NCBI GenBank assembly: GCA_910585285.1
Contig: CAJUDL010000026.1
Span: 1 to 53,886, forward strand
Direction: 5' to 3'
DNA from: an uncultured Muribaculaceae bacterium
GTDB taxonomy: Bacteria > Bacteroidota > Bacteroidia > Bacteroidales > Muribaculaceae
DNA: 53,886 nucleotides
Shown one piece after another: positions 8,721 through 17,927 of this stretch. Below the pieces are notes generated by a model. The model made no database searches, was not told the DNA's origin, and saw only the letters and a list, made by a program, of their open reading frames with translations. The first letter of the stretch is position 1, and each line of letters opens with the position of its first letter. A program made the position numbers and the translations under genes.

Positions 8721-9866
8721 TCACTCTTCGATTTTACGTGCGCCGTCAGAGATCACGACATCATAAATTTTGGGCTCGTGACCATATTTCTCATTGAATT
8801 TTTCAACTGCGATCTTGATGAAATCATCATGCAGATCATTCTTCACGAGGTTAATTGTGCAGCCGCCGAAACCGCCGCCCATGATACGCGAACCTGTAAC
8901 TCCAAGAGTCTTTGCAACATCATTGAGGAAATCCAGCTCCTCGCAGCTTACCTCATAATCCTTTGAAAGACCGGCATGTGTCTCATACATCTTCTTTCCT
9001 ACAGTCTCGTAGTCACCGGCATTGAGGGCATCGCAGACATCAAGCACACGCTGTTTCTCCTCGATAACGAATTTGGCGCGGAAATAATCCTCCGCAGTGA
9101 TGTCACCCTTGATAGCCTCGAGCTGCTCCATGGTAGCATCGCGGAGTGTGTCTATACCGAGACGTTTGGCAACGCGCTCGCAAGATTCACGACGTTTGTT
9201 ATAGGGAGAATCCTTAAGCTCATGTTTCACACGAGAGTCAACGAGCACGAGTTTGTAATCCTGAGGATTGAAGGGGAAATACTCATACTCCATCGAACGG
9301 CAGTCAAGACGCATGAGGTTGCCCTTGCGACCGAACACAGAAGCGAACTGGTCCATAATACCGCAGTTCACGCCGCAATAGTTATGCTCAGTGCTCTGAC
9401 CGATCTTTGCCAACTCGAATTTATCGATTTTGTTGTTGTTGAAAAGATCATTGAGCGCGAATGCGAAGCAGCTCTCAAGAGCCGCAGAAGAAGAAAGACC
9501 GGCGCCCAGAGGAACATTACCTGCAAACACTGCATCAAAGCCCTTCACCTCGCCGCCACGCTTCTGAATCTCGCGGCAGATACCGAATATATAGCGTGCC
9601 CAGCTCTGTTTGGGAGCATCCTCCTCCTTCAGACCGAACTCCGCATACTCATCAATATCGATAGAGAACACGCGCACTTTCTCCAGACCATTAGGTTTGA
9701 TCTCAGCCATGATAACCTTATCGATAGCGCCCGGGAAAACAAAACCTCCGTTATAGTCGGTATGTTCGCCGATAAGGTTGATACGACCAGCTGATGCATA
9801 GAGGGCACCAGCCTCTCCGAATCTCTCTTTGAATACTTTCTGAATCTCTGCTTTCATGGATTCCAT
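8721..9866 (-). CDS. galK: Galactokinase
   Basis: Phosphorylates galactose to galactose-1-phosphate with ATP, the first committed Leloir step. The 381-residue GHMP kinase carries the galactokinase signature GRINLIGEHTDYNGG (about 27-41), the ATP loop PLGAGLSSSAALE, and the third motif GSRIMGGGFGGCTI near the C-terminus. A second ATG at 9857 is an alternative start that would drop three residues. It is tightly coupled to galM downstream and lies 219 nt after the GH2 gene, separated by a G-rich stretch in the mRNA sense. galT and galE are not in the window. Confidence 0.95.
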   Translation of the reverse strand: MESMKAEIQKVFKERFGEAGALYASAGRINLIGEHTDYNGGFVFPGAIDKVIMAEIKPNGLEKVRVFSIDIDEYAEFGLKEEDAPKQSWARYIFGICREIQKRGGEVKGFDAVFAGNVPLGAGLSSSAALESCFAFALNDLFNNNKIDKFELAKIGQSTEHNYCGVNCGIMDQFASVFGRKGNLMRLDCRSMEYEYFPFNPQDYKLVLVDSRVKHELKDSPYNKRRESCERVAKRLGIDTLRDATMEQLEAIKGDITAEDYFRAKFVIEEKQRVLDVCDALNAGDYETVGKKMYETHAGLSKDYEVSCEELDFLNDVAKTLGVTGSRIMGGGFGGCTINLVKNDLHDDFIKIAVEKFNEKYGHEPKIYDVVISDGARKIEE

Positions 9867-9924
9867 GACAATTCTGATTTTAAGTTATTATTTAAGTTAT
9901 ATTTAATTTCCTTTCATCTCCCAT

Positions 9925-10050
9925 CCTTCCCTATCCCTATCCCCATTTCTCCCTCCCCATCCCCATTTCTCCCCATCCAGCCCCATAAATCCCCATCTCT
10001 CCCCATCTCTCCCCATCTCAGCCCCATCTCGCTCCATCCAGCCCCCTTTC
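9925..10050 (-). repeat. Low-complexity GGGGAT-type repeat with G-quadruplex pattern
   Basis: The plus strand carries about ten CCCCAT(C/T) units. On the minus (mRNA) strand this reads as four or more GGGG runs separated by loops of 6-7 nt, the intramolecular G-quadruplex pattern. It lies in the GH2-galK intercistronic gap. A similar stretch occurs at 22823-22877. Confidence 0.8.
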
Positions 10051-10055
10051 AGCCT

Positions 10056-10082
10056 CACCGTGCTGAGGGCGCAAGCCCGAAG
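10056..10082. repeat. 27-bp dispersed repeat, copy 1
   Basis: It matches 16524-16550 with one mismatch. Its core GGGCGCAAGCCC can fold as a 4-bp stem with a GCAA (GNRA) tetraloop. Copy 1 lies immediately after the GH2 stop. Confidence 0.85.
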
Positions 10083-10085
10083 CTC

Positions 10086-12572
10086 CTATTTCACCTCTAT
10101 CTCGATTTTCGCAGGCTTCACCCCTTTCGCCTTAGCCTCGAAAGTTATGATTCCCGGGGTCTTGCCTGCCTGCACAATCGCCGTCGCCGCTCCGCTGAAA
10201 AGATCCATTTCCGGCAGCTGGAACGGGCGAAGGCTTGTAGGATCGCCATTAGCCGTTGCTCTGAAAGAGCCGGCGCCTTTGGTCGTGAATTTCACCGCGC
10301 GGCTGTCGGTAGGCACGATATTGCCATCCTTGTCGGCAACCTGCACCGTGACATACACCAGATCCTCGCCATCAGCCGAAAGCTGTCTGCGATTAGGAGT
10401 AAGCACTATATGATCCGGCTTACCGGCTGTGCGGACAATCTTCTCTTCTGCCTTGTTGCCGTTGGCATCATAAGCTACAACCTTCACCTCTCCCGGTTCA
10501 TACACCACATCATCCCATATCAGGCGATAGCGTTCCATCGCATTCCTGTCCTCAACACGATCCTCGTTCCAGGCTTTGTCACGATCCCAGAAAGAGAGGG
10601 AGAGGCGTTTACTGTAATCAAGAGGCTTGATTTCTGCCTTGCTGCGTCTGCCGTAAGATTTGCCATTGACAAAGAGCTCTGCCGTGGGATATGATGTATA
10701 TGCCACCACCGGTGTCTTCTCTCCCTCACGTCCCTTCCAGTTCCAGTGAGGAAGGATATGGAGTGTCGGAGCCTTGTCATTCCATTGAGAGCGGTAGAGA
10801 TAATACCTGTCTTTCGGGAGTGAGGCAAGGTCAATGATTCCGAACATGCTCGAATGGTTGGGCCAGCCATCTGTATCGTAAGGCGACGGCTCGCCGAGAT
10901 AGTCAAAGCCTGTCCATACGAACTGACCGATCATCCAGGGATAATCATCGTCCATTGAGAAATCCACATCCGGGATGTTGGACCATGAACAGAATTCAGT
11001 ATCATAAGCTGAATTCTGATGATTGGCATACTTAGCCTGCGCCTTCAGCTCCATCGGGAACATATAAACACCGCGAGAAGAGACTGTGGAAGCGGTTTCC
11101 GAGCCTAAGATAAGCTTCTGAGGCAATATTTCATAGGCTTGCGTATAATACTGCGGTTTATAGTTGAAACCGGGGATATCAAGAGTTGAGGCAAAACCGT
11201 TGTCAACAACTGCGCCATATTGGTCCATACCGCATGTCACAGGACGTGTCGGATCAAGACGGTGGCATATATCCTGCAGCATCACAAGCTCGCTAACGCC
11301 ATCGGGACCCCACTGGCTTGGAACCTCATTACCCACCGACCACATCACCACTGAGGCATTGTTGCGGTAATGGCGCAGCATGTTCTCCATATCTTTCTTA
11401 GCCCATTCTCCGAAAATCGAGCCATAGCCGTTCTCGCTCTTCGGACGGAATCCCCAGTCGTCAAAAGGCTCAACCATCAGCATCATGCCCATCTCGTCGC
11501 ATAGCTCCACAAGCTCGGGGGCAGGCATGTTGTGCGATGTGCGGATGGCATTTGCGCCCATCTCCTTCAGCATCTCGATCTGATGGGCAAGGGCGGCTCT
11601 GTTTACCGCAGACCCGAGGGGACCAAGGTCATGATGCTGACACACACCCTTGAATTTCGTATAATTCCCATTCAGGAAAAACCCCTTCTCCGGAATATAC
11701 TCGAGGGAGCGGATGCCAAAGCGGGTGGTGTATGTATCCACATCCTTACCGTCAACGCTCAGAGTTGTGCGTGCAAGATAAAGATTGGGAGTATCCGTAG
11801 ACCATAGTTTGGGAGACTTCACAAGAAAATCCTGGACGAAAGGTTGTCCCTGGGCATGATACACTGAACTGTTCGTAGCCGCCACGCTCCCGTCGGGAGC
11901 GATGATGTCGGTCTTCACCATTACCTTCTGAGCCTTTGCAGCTCCGGCAATTTCTGTGGAAAGCCTCACCGATGCCTCCTTGGCGGAGACATAAGGGGTG
12001 ATGACATAAGTGCCCCATGTGGGAACATGTATCGGAGATGTAGCGACAAGTCTTACATTCCGGTAAAGTCCGGCTCCCGGATACCAGCGGCTCGATTTCT
12101 CCTTGTTTTCGAGAGACACCTCCACCGTATTCTTGCCGGGCACCATGACTCCCGCCGGCACATTTATATAGAATGAATTATAACCATACGCCCAGTTTCC
12201 GATCTTCTTGCCATTCACAAAAACATTCGGATTCGACATCGCACCGTCAAACTCAAAAGTGAATACCTTCCCCACGGTATCAGGCACATCTATCGTAGTC
12301 TTGTAATAGCCCTTCCCGACATAAGGGAGTCCGCCGGTTCTTCCCGTTTTCCAGGTAGCCTCGGTCTCACCATTCTGTTTCACCGTCACCTTCTGAAGGT
12401 CATTGGCGCGGTCAAACGGACCATATATAGCCCAGTCATGAGGAACCGCCACAGGTTTCCAGTTTGTTTCGTCATGTGAGAACTCCCATTGTTTTAATTC
12501 AGAGCTGTTTCTCTGCGCGGAAGCGGCAAGAGAGAATGCCATCAATGGCAAGATCAAGGATTTTTTTATCAT
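10086..12572 (-). CDS. Secreted glycoside hydrolase family 2 (beta-galactosidase type)
   Basis: An 828-residue GH2 enzyme with signal peptide MIKKSLILPLMAFSLAASAQ, so periplasmic or surface-exposed. The sugar-binding domain (about 30-180), Ig-like domain (about 185-290) and TIM barrel follow in order. The acid/base is E416 in MWSVGNEVPS and the predicted nucleophile is E492 in LILGSETAS. C-terminal beta domains include a DUF4982-like part with YPTAELFVNGKSYG. The position before galK and galM supports beta-galactosidase activity on lactose-like or host-glycan galactosides, but GH2 also includes beta-mannosidases and beta-glucuronidases. Confidence 0.87.
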   Translation of the reverse strand: MIKKSLILPLMAFSLAASAQRNSSELKQWEFSHDETNWKPVAVPHDWAIYGPFDRANDLQKVTVKQNGETEATWKTGRTGGLPYVGKGYYKTTIDVPDTVGKVFTFEFDGAMSNPNVFVNGKKIGNWAYGYNSFYINVPAGVMVPGKNTVEVSLENKEKSSRWYPGAGLYRNVRLVATSPIHVPTWGTYVITPYVSAKEASVRLSTEIAGAAKAQKVMVKTDIIAPDGSVAATNSSVYHAQGQPFVQDFLVKSPKLWSTDTPNLYLARTTLSVDGKDVDTYTTRFGIRSLEYIPEKGFFLNGNYTKFKGVCQHHDLGPLGSAVNRAALAHQIEMLKEMGANAIRTSHNMPAPELVELCDEMGMMLMVEPFDDWGFRPKSENGYGSIFGEWAKKDMENMLRHYRNNASVVMWSVGNEVPSQWGPDGVSELVMLQDICHRLDPTRPVTCGMDQYGAVVDNGFASTLDIPGFNYKPQYYTQAYEILPQKLILGSETASTVSSRGVYMFPMELKAQAKYANHQNSAYDTEFCSWSNIPDVDFSMDDDYPWMIGQFVWTGFDYLGEPSPYDTDGWPNHSSMFGIIDLASLPKDRYYLYRSQWNDKAPTLHILPHWNWKGREGEKTPVVAYTSYPTAELFVNGKSYGRRSKAEIKPLDYSKRLSLSFWDRDKAWNEDRVEDRNAMERYRLIWDDVVYEPGEVKVVAYDANGNKAEEKIVRTAGKPDHIVLTPNRRQLSADGEDLVYVTVQVADKDGNIVPTDSRAVKFTTKGAGSFRATANGDPTSLRPFQLPEMDLFSGAATAIVQAGKTPGIITFEAKAKGVKPAKIEIEVK

Positions 12573-12646
12573 CGAGTTTTATGGTTATATATTTTTATTT
12601 TATTCTATTGTATCAATCAGAATGCCTGCAGATCACATTCTTCCTA

Positions 12647-12678
12647 CAAAGATACTAATATCTCACAAAAAAAGCAAA
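12647..12678 (-). promoter_or_regulatory. Promoter of the GH2-galK-galM unit
   Basis: On the minus strand, TTTG (12678-12675), a 20-nt spacer and TATCTTTG (12654-12647) match the Bacteroidota consensus exactly. The start would be near 12640, giving a leader of about 68 nt. The -33 box overlaps the terminator of the upstream portal-like gene. Confidence 0.75.
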
Positions 12679-12700
12679 CCTTTTACACATAGGCTTGCTT
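12665..12700 (-). terminator. Terminator of the portal-like gene
   Basis: A stem of nine pairs (AAGCAAGCC with GGTTTGCTT on the minus strand, one G-U) is followed by seven T. The T run on the plus strand makes it potentially bidirectional. Confidence 0.8.
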
Positions 12701-12715
12701 TTTTAATAATATTTA

Positions 12716-14152
12716 TCAATTTGAACACCCGATATGGTCATTGGGATTCCTTCCCGTTATCTGCCGCACCTTGTCGCGGCTATAATACTGCCTGATATTC
12801 GACACATCCATCGCGGCAGCATCGGCAATGAAGCAATCAAAACTTTTCAGCAAATCAGAAAGAGCCGTCATTGAGTTTTGAGTCTGCTGGTTATAAAGCG
12901 TTCCGCTCATGTTCATGTTGTCAAGTCTGCCTTGCAAAGCGCCATTCACTCCCGAAATATCCTCCATCATCTTCATCTGTATATCCAGCAGCTCCGTTAT
13001 CCCTATGTTGGTGCAGTTAGAGCTCACCTGCTGTGGCAATGGCATTCCCGCTTTCGGACGAAACATTATAACTCCATTGAACCGGCTCCATTCCTCTGCG
13101 ATGTCATTGATATCCGCGCCCTCGGGAAGCGCGCCCTCAGGGAAAAGCAGCACACCTTTGGCTGATGCCCGCAGAATCCAGTCATACATCGAGATAAGTC
13201 GGTTGGTAAATTTCTGTTGGTCTATTATATCGCTCACAAAAGAATGTATCTCGCCATCTATGAATGGATACGCCTTAAACACAAACGGATGCTTTCCATG
13301 CTTGTAAGGAGATCGTCCGCTCTTCAACACATCTCCCCAGGGCGAAAGAAAATGACAATACCATTCCTCCTCCACAACCCACTCTCGCTTTTCATTCTCT
13401 TTCGCATCAGGCGCATCTTCACAATGAATCACATAATAGCGTCCCGTGCGCATATCATGGCAGCGGTAATACCCCCTGTATTCCCGGCTCCACACCTCAA
13501 TCACACGGTTACCTCTCCCTTCCCGGTCACCATAGATTCTACTCAGTCGCAAATAATCCTCGGCATTTCCGGCAAATGCCGCACACAGCGAATTGAAATC
13601 CATATCATGAATCTCACCGATGATATCCACATCCCAATTCCTGAAATCACGAGAATCAGTATCACAAAAGAAATCATCCGGACTCACAAAATCCGTCCAG
13701 CAATCAATCTTTCCTCCCTTTTTCCCATACCATTTCCTATGCACTGCCAATCCCCCGATAAGAAATTCCTCCATCGTGCGGGCATACATCTCCTCCATTC
13801 TGTTCAGCTCCATATTGTAATCTAAAAGCCGTTGCATGGTTGGCGCCCAGGGGTCCTCCATAAAATCATTAGCCTCATATTGTGGCGGAGAATATCTGGC
13901 TCTGAAAACGCCGAGCACATTCCTCACCAGACGGCGTATCAGATTATTCTTCAAAGGCACGTTTCCCTGGCTGCGTATGAAATCCTCCTCCCGCATCCGC
14001 TCGCCGTCAACCTCAATCATATCGCCCCATTGATCTCCATACGTAAACCTTTTGCTTCTTTCTCGTTCCTTCCTGAAATCGGCAAAGCCCTCCCAACAGC
14101 TCATCGCACGCGCCAACAGCTCCACATTCTTTGGAAATTCTTTTCTTATCAT
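12716..14152 (-). CDS. Isolated phage portal-like protein
   Basis: A 478-residue protein resembling P22-type portal proteins. It has an N-terminal segment naming residual backbone helices (MQRLLDYNMELNRMEE), then FLIGGLAVHRKWYGKKGG, VSPDDFFCDTDSRD and a DIIDQQKFTNRLISMYD stem-like region. Portals form the dodecameric DNA-entry ring of the capsid. It is shorter than typical P22-like portals of about 700 residues and no terminase, capsid or tail gene is adjacent. ATG 14152 follows AAGGAG closely; a TTG 30 nt upstream is less likely. It could be a prophage relic or a domesticated gene. The intact frame argues against recent decay. Confidence 0.65.
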   Translation of the reverse strand: MIRKEFPKNVELLARAMSCWEGFADFRKERERSKRFTYGDQWGDMIEVDGERMREEDFIRSQGNVPLKNNLIRRLVRNVLGVFRARYSPPQYEANDFMEDPWAPTMQRLLDYNMELNRMEEMYARTMEEFLIGGLAVHRKWYGKKGGKIDCWTDFVSPDDFFCDTDSRDFRNWDVDIIGEIHDMDFNSLCAAFAGNAEDYLRLSRIYGDREGRGNRVIEVWSREYRGYYRCHDMRTGRYYVIHCEDAPDAKENEKREWVVEEEWYCHFLSPWGDVLKSGRSPYKHGKHPFVFKAYPFIDGEIHSFVSDIIDQQKFTNRLISMYDWILRASAKGVLLFPEGALPEGADINDIAEEWSRFNGVIMFRPKAGMPLPQQVSSNCTNIGITELLDIQMKMMEDISGVNGALQGRLDNMNMSGTLYNQQTQNSMTALSDLLKSFDCFIADAAAMDVSNIRQYYSRDKVRQITGRNPNDHIGCSN

Positions 14153-14205
14153 TTCTCCTTTTTTATAGCAATTATGGCGCAAATTTATCTTCCTCGCAAA
14201 GCTCG

Positions 14206-14239
14206 TTTGTTATATCTATTGATTTTTTTAGTATCTTTG
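14206..14239 (+). promoter_or_regulatory. Putative promoter of the acyltransferase operon
   Basis: TTTG (14206-14209) and TATCTTTG (14232-14239) are separated by 22 nt, slightly longer than usual. The predicted start, near 14246, supports ATG 14271 as the translation start. Confidence 0.55.
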
Positions 14240-14270
14240 TAAGTTGAAAAGAACTTGTCCGAAATTGATT

Positions 14271-15155
14271 ATGTCAGAAAACACTAATATCTCTTCCTCC
14301 TCTCTTGAAAATCGTCCCTGCGCACCGGGGGTGCGTCCTGACGTGCTCAATTATGATGATATTGTTAAGATGGTGCCGGCTCTTGCCAGCCACCGCAAAT
14401 TTGTTGAAAGCGTGCTCCATATGGTGGGCATCGACGAGGTCAACGCCATCCATGGGAGATATTGTTATTCCACAGGTGTGGAATTTTCACATCATCTCGT
14501 AGAAGATGAATTCAAATTCAAACTTCGTATTGACAACGAAGAGATCCTTTCCCGTTTCCCGGATGGTGCGTTCATCACAGTCTCCAACCATCCCTACGGC
14601 GGTATGGACGGGATTCTGCTTCTGCATATTGTGGGGAAATACCGTAAAGACTATCAGGTAATGGTAAATATGTTCCTCAACAACATATCCGCCATGCGCC
14701 CGTCATTTATAGCCGTCGATCCTATTAAGACAGACGACCCCGAGAAAAAAGCCGTGACCATGCAAGGCATACGTCGCGCCATAGCCCATGTCCGCTCCGG
14801 ACACCCCCTTGGCTTCTTCCCCGCAGGAGCCGTTTCCAAGATCGACAAATCCCTCCACATCCGCGACCGCGAATGGCAGCCCACAATCACACGACTTATC
14901 CAGCAACTGAAAGTGCCTGTGATTCCCATTTATTTCCACGGACACAACTCCACATTCTTCAATATTCTCGGTCTCATCGACTGGCGTCTTCGCAGCGCCC
15001 GTCTCCCCAAAGAGATATTCAACAAGCGCAACAAGGAAGTCCACGTATCGATAGGTGAACCGATATCGGTAGAGAAGCAGCAGGAATTCCCCGATGCCGA
15101 CTCCCTCGGCAAATACCTCCGCGAGCAAACCTACAGCCTCTCCCGCCTCCCGTAG
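14271..15155 (+). CDS. Lysophospholipid/hemolysin-type acyltransferase
   Basis: A 294-residue PlsC-superfamily acyltransferase. The catalytic motif is SNHPYGGMDG (H107, D113, an HX5D spacing as in the putative hemolysin acyltransferase group rather than classic HX4D), followed by the acceptor-side motif GFFPAGAVSK. It should transfer an acyl chain to a lysolipid or amino-lipid at the inner membrane; a role in the glycine or ornithine lipids of Bacteroidota is one possibility. The start is placed at ATG 14271 because an upstream in-frame TTG (14244) would lie before or at the predicted transcript start. The next gene begins 21 nt later. Confidence 0.8.
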   Translation: MSENTNISSSSLENRPCAPGVRPDVLNYDDIVKMVPALASHRKFVESVLHMVGIDEVNAIHGRYCYSTGVEFSHHLVEDEFKFKLRIDNEEILSRFPDGAFITVSNHPYGGMDGILLLHIVGKYRKDYQVMVNMFLNNISAMRPSFIAVDPIKTDDPEKKAVTMQGIRRAIAHVRSGHPLGFFPAGAVSKIDKSLHIRDREWQPTITRLIQQLKVPVIPIYFHGHNSTFFNILGLIDWRLRSARLPKEIFNKRNKEVHVSIGEPISVEKQQEFPDADSLGKYLREQTYSLSRLP

Positions 15156-15176
15156 CCCCCTAAAATTAATTTGATT

Positions 15177-16436
15177 ATGGCTATTCAAGCCCAAGACATA
15201 CCCGCAGAAGTTGCTTCTGCCAAGCAGCGATTCTCCATAATTGGAAACTCGCCGGCGCTTATACGCGCCATTGCCAGAGCGATTCGCGTCGCTCCCATTG
15301 ATCTCTCCGTCCTCGTCACCGGCGAAAGCGGTGCCGGCAAGGAATTCTTTCCCAAGATAATCCATCAGTTCGGAGCGCGCAAACATAAAAAATATATCGC
15401 AGTAAACTGCGGCGCCATACCCGAAGGAACCATCGACTCCGAGCTTTTCGGACACGAAAAAGGTTCTTTCACCGGAGCCATCTCCGCACGCAAAGGCTAT
15501 TTCGAGGAAGCCGATGGTGGCACAATATTCCTTGATGAAGTTGCCGAATTGCCTCTGACAACCCAGGCGCGTCTTCTCCGCGTGCTCGAAACCGGAGAAT
15601 TTCTAAAAGTCGGTTCATCGACAGTTCAGAAAACCAACATCCGCATTGTCGCCGCAACCAACGTAGATCTTATAAAGGCTGTGGAGAAAGGTAAATTTCG
15701 TGAAGACCTGTATTACCGTTTATCAACAATCCGCATAGACGTTCCCAATCTTCACGACCGCGGAGACGACATAAAGCTCCTCGCGCGCAAATTCGCGGCT
15801 GATTTTGCCGAGAAATATATGACCAAACCCATATCTTTCTCGGAAGATGCCTACCGCGCAATGCTCGTTTACCGATGGCCCGGCAACGTTCGACAGCTCA
15901 AAAACTTTGTCGAACAGTTCGCCCTTTTCGAAGCAGGAGAAGAAATTTCCCGTCAACTTGTACTGGAAGCTCTCCCTCTCGACCGGTCAGCCACATCCTC
16001 ACTTGTAAAGCCCGGCAAACCCGTCAATTACGAAGCGGAGCGCGAAATGCTGTGGCAGCTTATGCTCGGCATGAAAGCTGAAATTGCCGAATTGAAAGCC
16101 GCCCTTTCCAACCGCGACACCGACCTCTCCCACGACCACAATTCAGATCGTGCCAGCCATAGCTCAGACCTTACCACCTGCAATTCTGATTTTTCCGGTA
16201 GAAAGCACTCTCCTACATCTCTCATCAAATATCCGGTAGAAGATCTGCTTGCTCCCATTTCCAGTGAGGAGGTATCGTCCCATTCTACGTCCCTCTCACT
16301 CGAAGAATCCGAGAAAGAGACGATCATTGCCGCCCTCGAGCGCAATCCTTCCGACAAGAAACTTGCAGCAGAGGAGCTTGGCATATCGCTTCGCACCCTC
16401 TACCGCAAAATCAAGGAATTGGGCATCGACTTTTGA
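15177..16436 (+). CDS. Sigma-54-dependent Fis-family activator without receiver domain
   Basis: A 419-residue enhancer-binding protein that opens almost directly with the AAA+ domain. It shows Walker A GESGAGKE (49-56), the sigma-54 contact loop GSFTGA (96-101, a variant of GAFTGA), Walker B GGTIFLDE (114-121) and a C-terminal Fis helix-turn-helix (KLAAEELGISLRTLYRKI). There is no N-terminal receiver or GAF sensor, so activity is probably controlled by level or a partner. A Ser/His-rich linker (about 300-370) separates the domains. Position before lptE suggests an envelope-related role. Its 3' end is duplicated in tandem just downstream. Confidence 0.9.
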   Translation: MAIQAQDIPAEVASAKQRFSIIGNSPALIRAIARAIRVAPIDLSVLVTGESGAGKEFFPKIIHQFGARKHKKYIAVNCGAIPEGTIDSELFGHEKGSFTGAISARKGYFEEADGGTIFLDEVAELPLTTQARLLRVLETGEFLKVGSSTVQKTNIRIVAATNVDLIKAVEKGKFREDLYYRLSTIRIDVPNLHDRGDDIKLLARKFAADFAEKYMTKPISFSEDAYRAMLVYRWPGNVRQLKNFVEQFALFEAGEEISRQLVLEALPLDRSATSSLVKPGKPVNYEAEREMLWQLMLGMKAEIAELKAALSNRDTDLSHDHNSDRASHSSDLTTCNSDFSGRKHSPTSLIKYPVEDLLAPISSEEVSSHSTSLSLEESEKETIIAALERNPSDKKLAAEELGISLRTLYRKIKELGIDF

Positions 16437-16517
16437 ATCAAGGAATCCGGCATCAATCTTTTGAATCAAGGAATCCGGCATCGATCTTTGAATCAAGGAA
16501 TCCGGCATCGATCTTTG
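16409..16517 (+). repeat. Four tandem copies of the regulator gene's 3' end
   Basis: Units lie at 16409-16435 (within the coding end), 16436-16463, 16464-16490 and 16491-16517, of 27-28 bp. The last two are identical. Each copy repeats the last codons and the stop-codon region of the sigma-54 activator (consensus start AATCAAGGAATCCGGCATC). Confidence 0.93.
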
Positions 16518-16523
16518 AATCTC

Positions 16524-16550
16524 CACCGTGCCGAGGGCGCAAGCCCGAAG
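16524..16550. repeat. 27-bp dispersed repeat, copy 2
   Basis: One mismatch to 10056-10082, with the same GGGCGCAAGCCC tetraloop hairpin. A third, partial copy (GCAAGCCCGAA) lies near 16578-16588. Confidence 0.85.
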
Positions 16551-16631
16551 TCCCTTCGAATCCAAAGCATCTCCTCCGCAAGCCCGAAATCCTTTTCGAG
16601 TCCCATTTTGAATCAAGCAAATCGAATATAA

Positions 16632-17141
16632 ATGAAAAAATTTATTCCCATCATAATGATAGCCTTAGCCTTCATGCTCTCCGGCTGCATCCCCAGTTTC
16701 AGCCTCAAAGGCACTGCCATCAATTATGATGTATACAAGACAATCGATGTTTCCGAATTCCCAATTCGGGCAGCCCTTGTCTATCCCCCTCTCCAGCAAA
16801 CATTCGAAAACAAGCTCCTCGACTACGTCACGCGCCAGACGCGCCTTCAGGAGATCGACGGACCAGCAGATATCGAACTGAGCGGCGAAATCACCGGCTA
16901 TTCCCTCTCTCCCCAGGCAGTCGGAACCGATGCATACGCCACCGAGACGCGTCTCACCATCACAGTCCGTGTCAAATACGTAGACAACAAGAACCCCGCC
17001 AACAACGTTGACCAAACATTCTCCGCCTATCGCCAGTTCTCCTCATCCCTTATGCTCACCGATGTCCAGGACGACCTCTGCATGCAGATCAGCGATGAGC
17101 TCGTGAACCTCATCTTCAACGCCACCCTTGGCAACTGGTAG
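16632..17141 (+). CDS. lptE: LptE-family LPS assembly lipoprotein
   Basis: A 169-residue outer-membrane lipoprotein. The signal peptide ends in lipobox LSGC with Cys19 as the lipidated residue. The mature part (NYDVYKTIDVSEFPIRA, then FENKLLDYVTRQTRL and DIELSGEITGY) matches the Bacteroidota LptE family, the plug partner of the LptD translocon that inserts LPS. It follows the sigma-54 activator by 195 nt, a gap filled by repeats, and precedes a hypothetical gene and secG, an order common in the phylum. Confidence 0.83.
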   Translation: MKKFIPIIMIALAFMLSGCIPSFSLKGTAINYDVYKTIDVSEFPIRAALVYPPLQQTFENKLLDYVTRQTRLQEIDGPADIELSGEITGYSLSPQAVGTDAYATETRLTITVRVKYVDNKNPANNVDQTFSAYRQFSSSLMLTDVQDDLCMQISDELVNLIFNATLGNW

Positions 17142-17196
17142 GAGCAAAGTTCCGGCAACCCGCGGAAGATTCTCATATGAAAAATAAGCATTGACA

Positions 17197-17850
17197 ATGA
17201 ATAAATATCCCTATTTCATAGTGCCGGCAATTGAAGAATTGCCATCAGCTTCCGGTGAGGAGCGCCTACAACTCGTGCGCCGCATTGCCGCAGCCGTCGG
17301 CGATCCGGTTGCATTACGCGCAATCATCGGTATAGATCCGGAAGAATTCATTGAATTTTATCCAGACCTCCACTCTCCCGAGCTTTCCACTGAAGACACA
17401 ATCGATTCATTCCTCGATAGATTCGGTGGTCCGAACCGCCCTCAGGCCACAGAGATAGAGGATATCATTACCCCTGTCGCTGTTCCTTACGATATGTCTT
17501 CTCTCGAAGCTCTCCCGGAAATCGAAGGCGCCGATCTTCTTATTCCTTCCATCCCTTCGGTCGCTACCGCCCCCGCCGGTTCTCCAGCAATAAAACCGGA
17601 ACCGGTGGCAAAACAAGATCTCGATGTCACAGAATCCGATAAAACTCCGGCAGCCGAGCAATCCGCCACAGAAAAAGGTGATTCCAATCTTTCAGAATCT
17701 TTAGCCAAAATAATGATAAAAAACGGCAACTATCAGAAAGCATTGGAAATAATTACTGAAATAAGTTTGAATAATCCGAAAAAAAGTATTTACTTTGCAG
17801 ACCAAATACGATTTCTCAAGAAATTGATATCATATACATCAAATTCTTGA
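17197..17850 (+). CDS. Conserved hypothetical protein between lptE and secG
   Basis: A 217-residue acidic protein with no recognised enzymatic motif. The N-terminal half carries a helical segment with GEERLQLVRRIAAAVGD, a Pro/Ala/Glu-rich linker spans about 100-165, and the C-terminal end (IKNGNYQKALEIITEISLNNPKKS) looks like a single TPR-like helical pair. There is no signal peptide. ATG 17197 is preferred to an upstream TTG two codons earlier. Its steady position beside lptE and secG suggests an envelope-linked accessory role, but no function can be assigned. Confidence 0.75.
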   Translation: MNKYPYFIVPAIEELPSASGEERLQLVRRIAAAVGDPVALRAIIGIDPEEFIEFYPDLHSPELSTEDTIDSFLDRFGGPNRPQATEIEDIITPVAVPYDMSSLEALPEIEGADLLIPSIPSVATAPAGSPAIKPEPVAKQDLDVTESDKTPAAEQSATEKGDSNLSESLAKIMIKNGNYQKALEIITEISLNNPKKSIYFADQIRFLKKLISYTSNS

Positions 17851-17927
17851 GGTATTTGTGTTGTTTACGGATTCCTCGGGAATCCATCCCATTAAACATT
17901 AAAAATTAAACATTTAACATTAAAGAT

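Noticed and set aside
8976..9794. Plus-strand frame of 272 codons
   Set aside because: Runs antisense to galK, whose motifs are clear; long antisense frames arise from GC-biased third positions.
16409..16517. CRISPR-like direct repeats
   Set aside because: The units are contiguous and derive from the gene end; there are no spacers.
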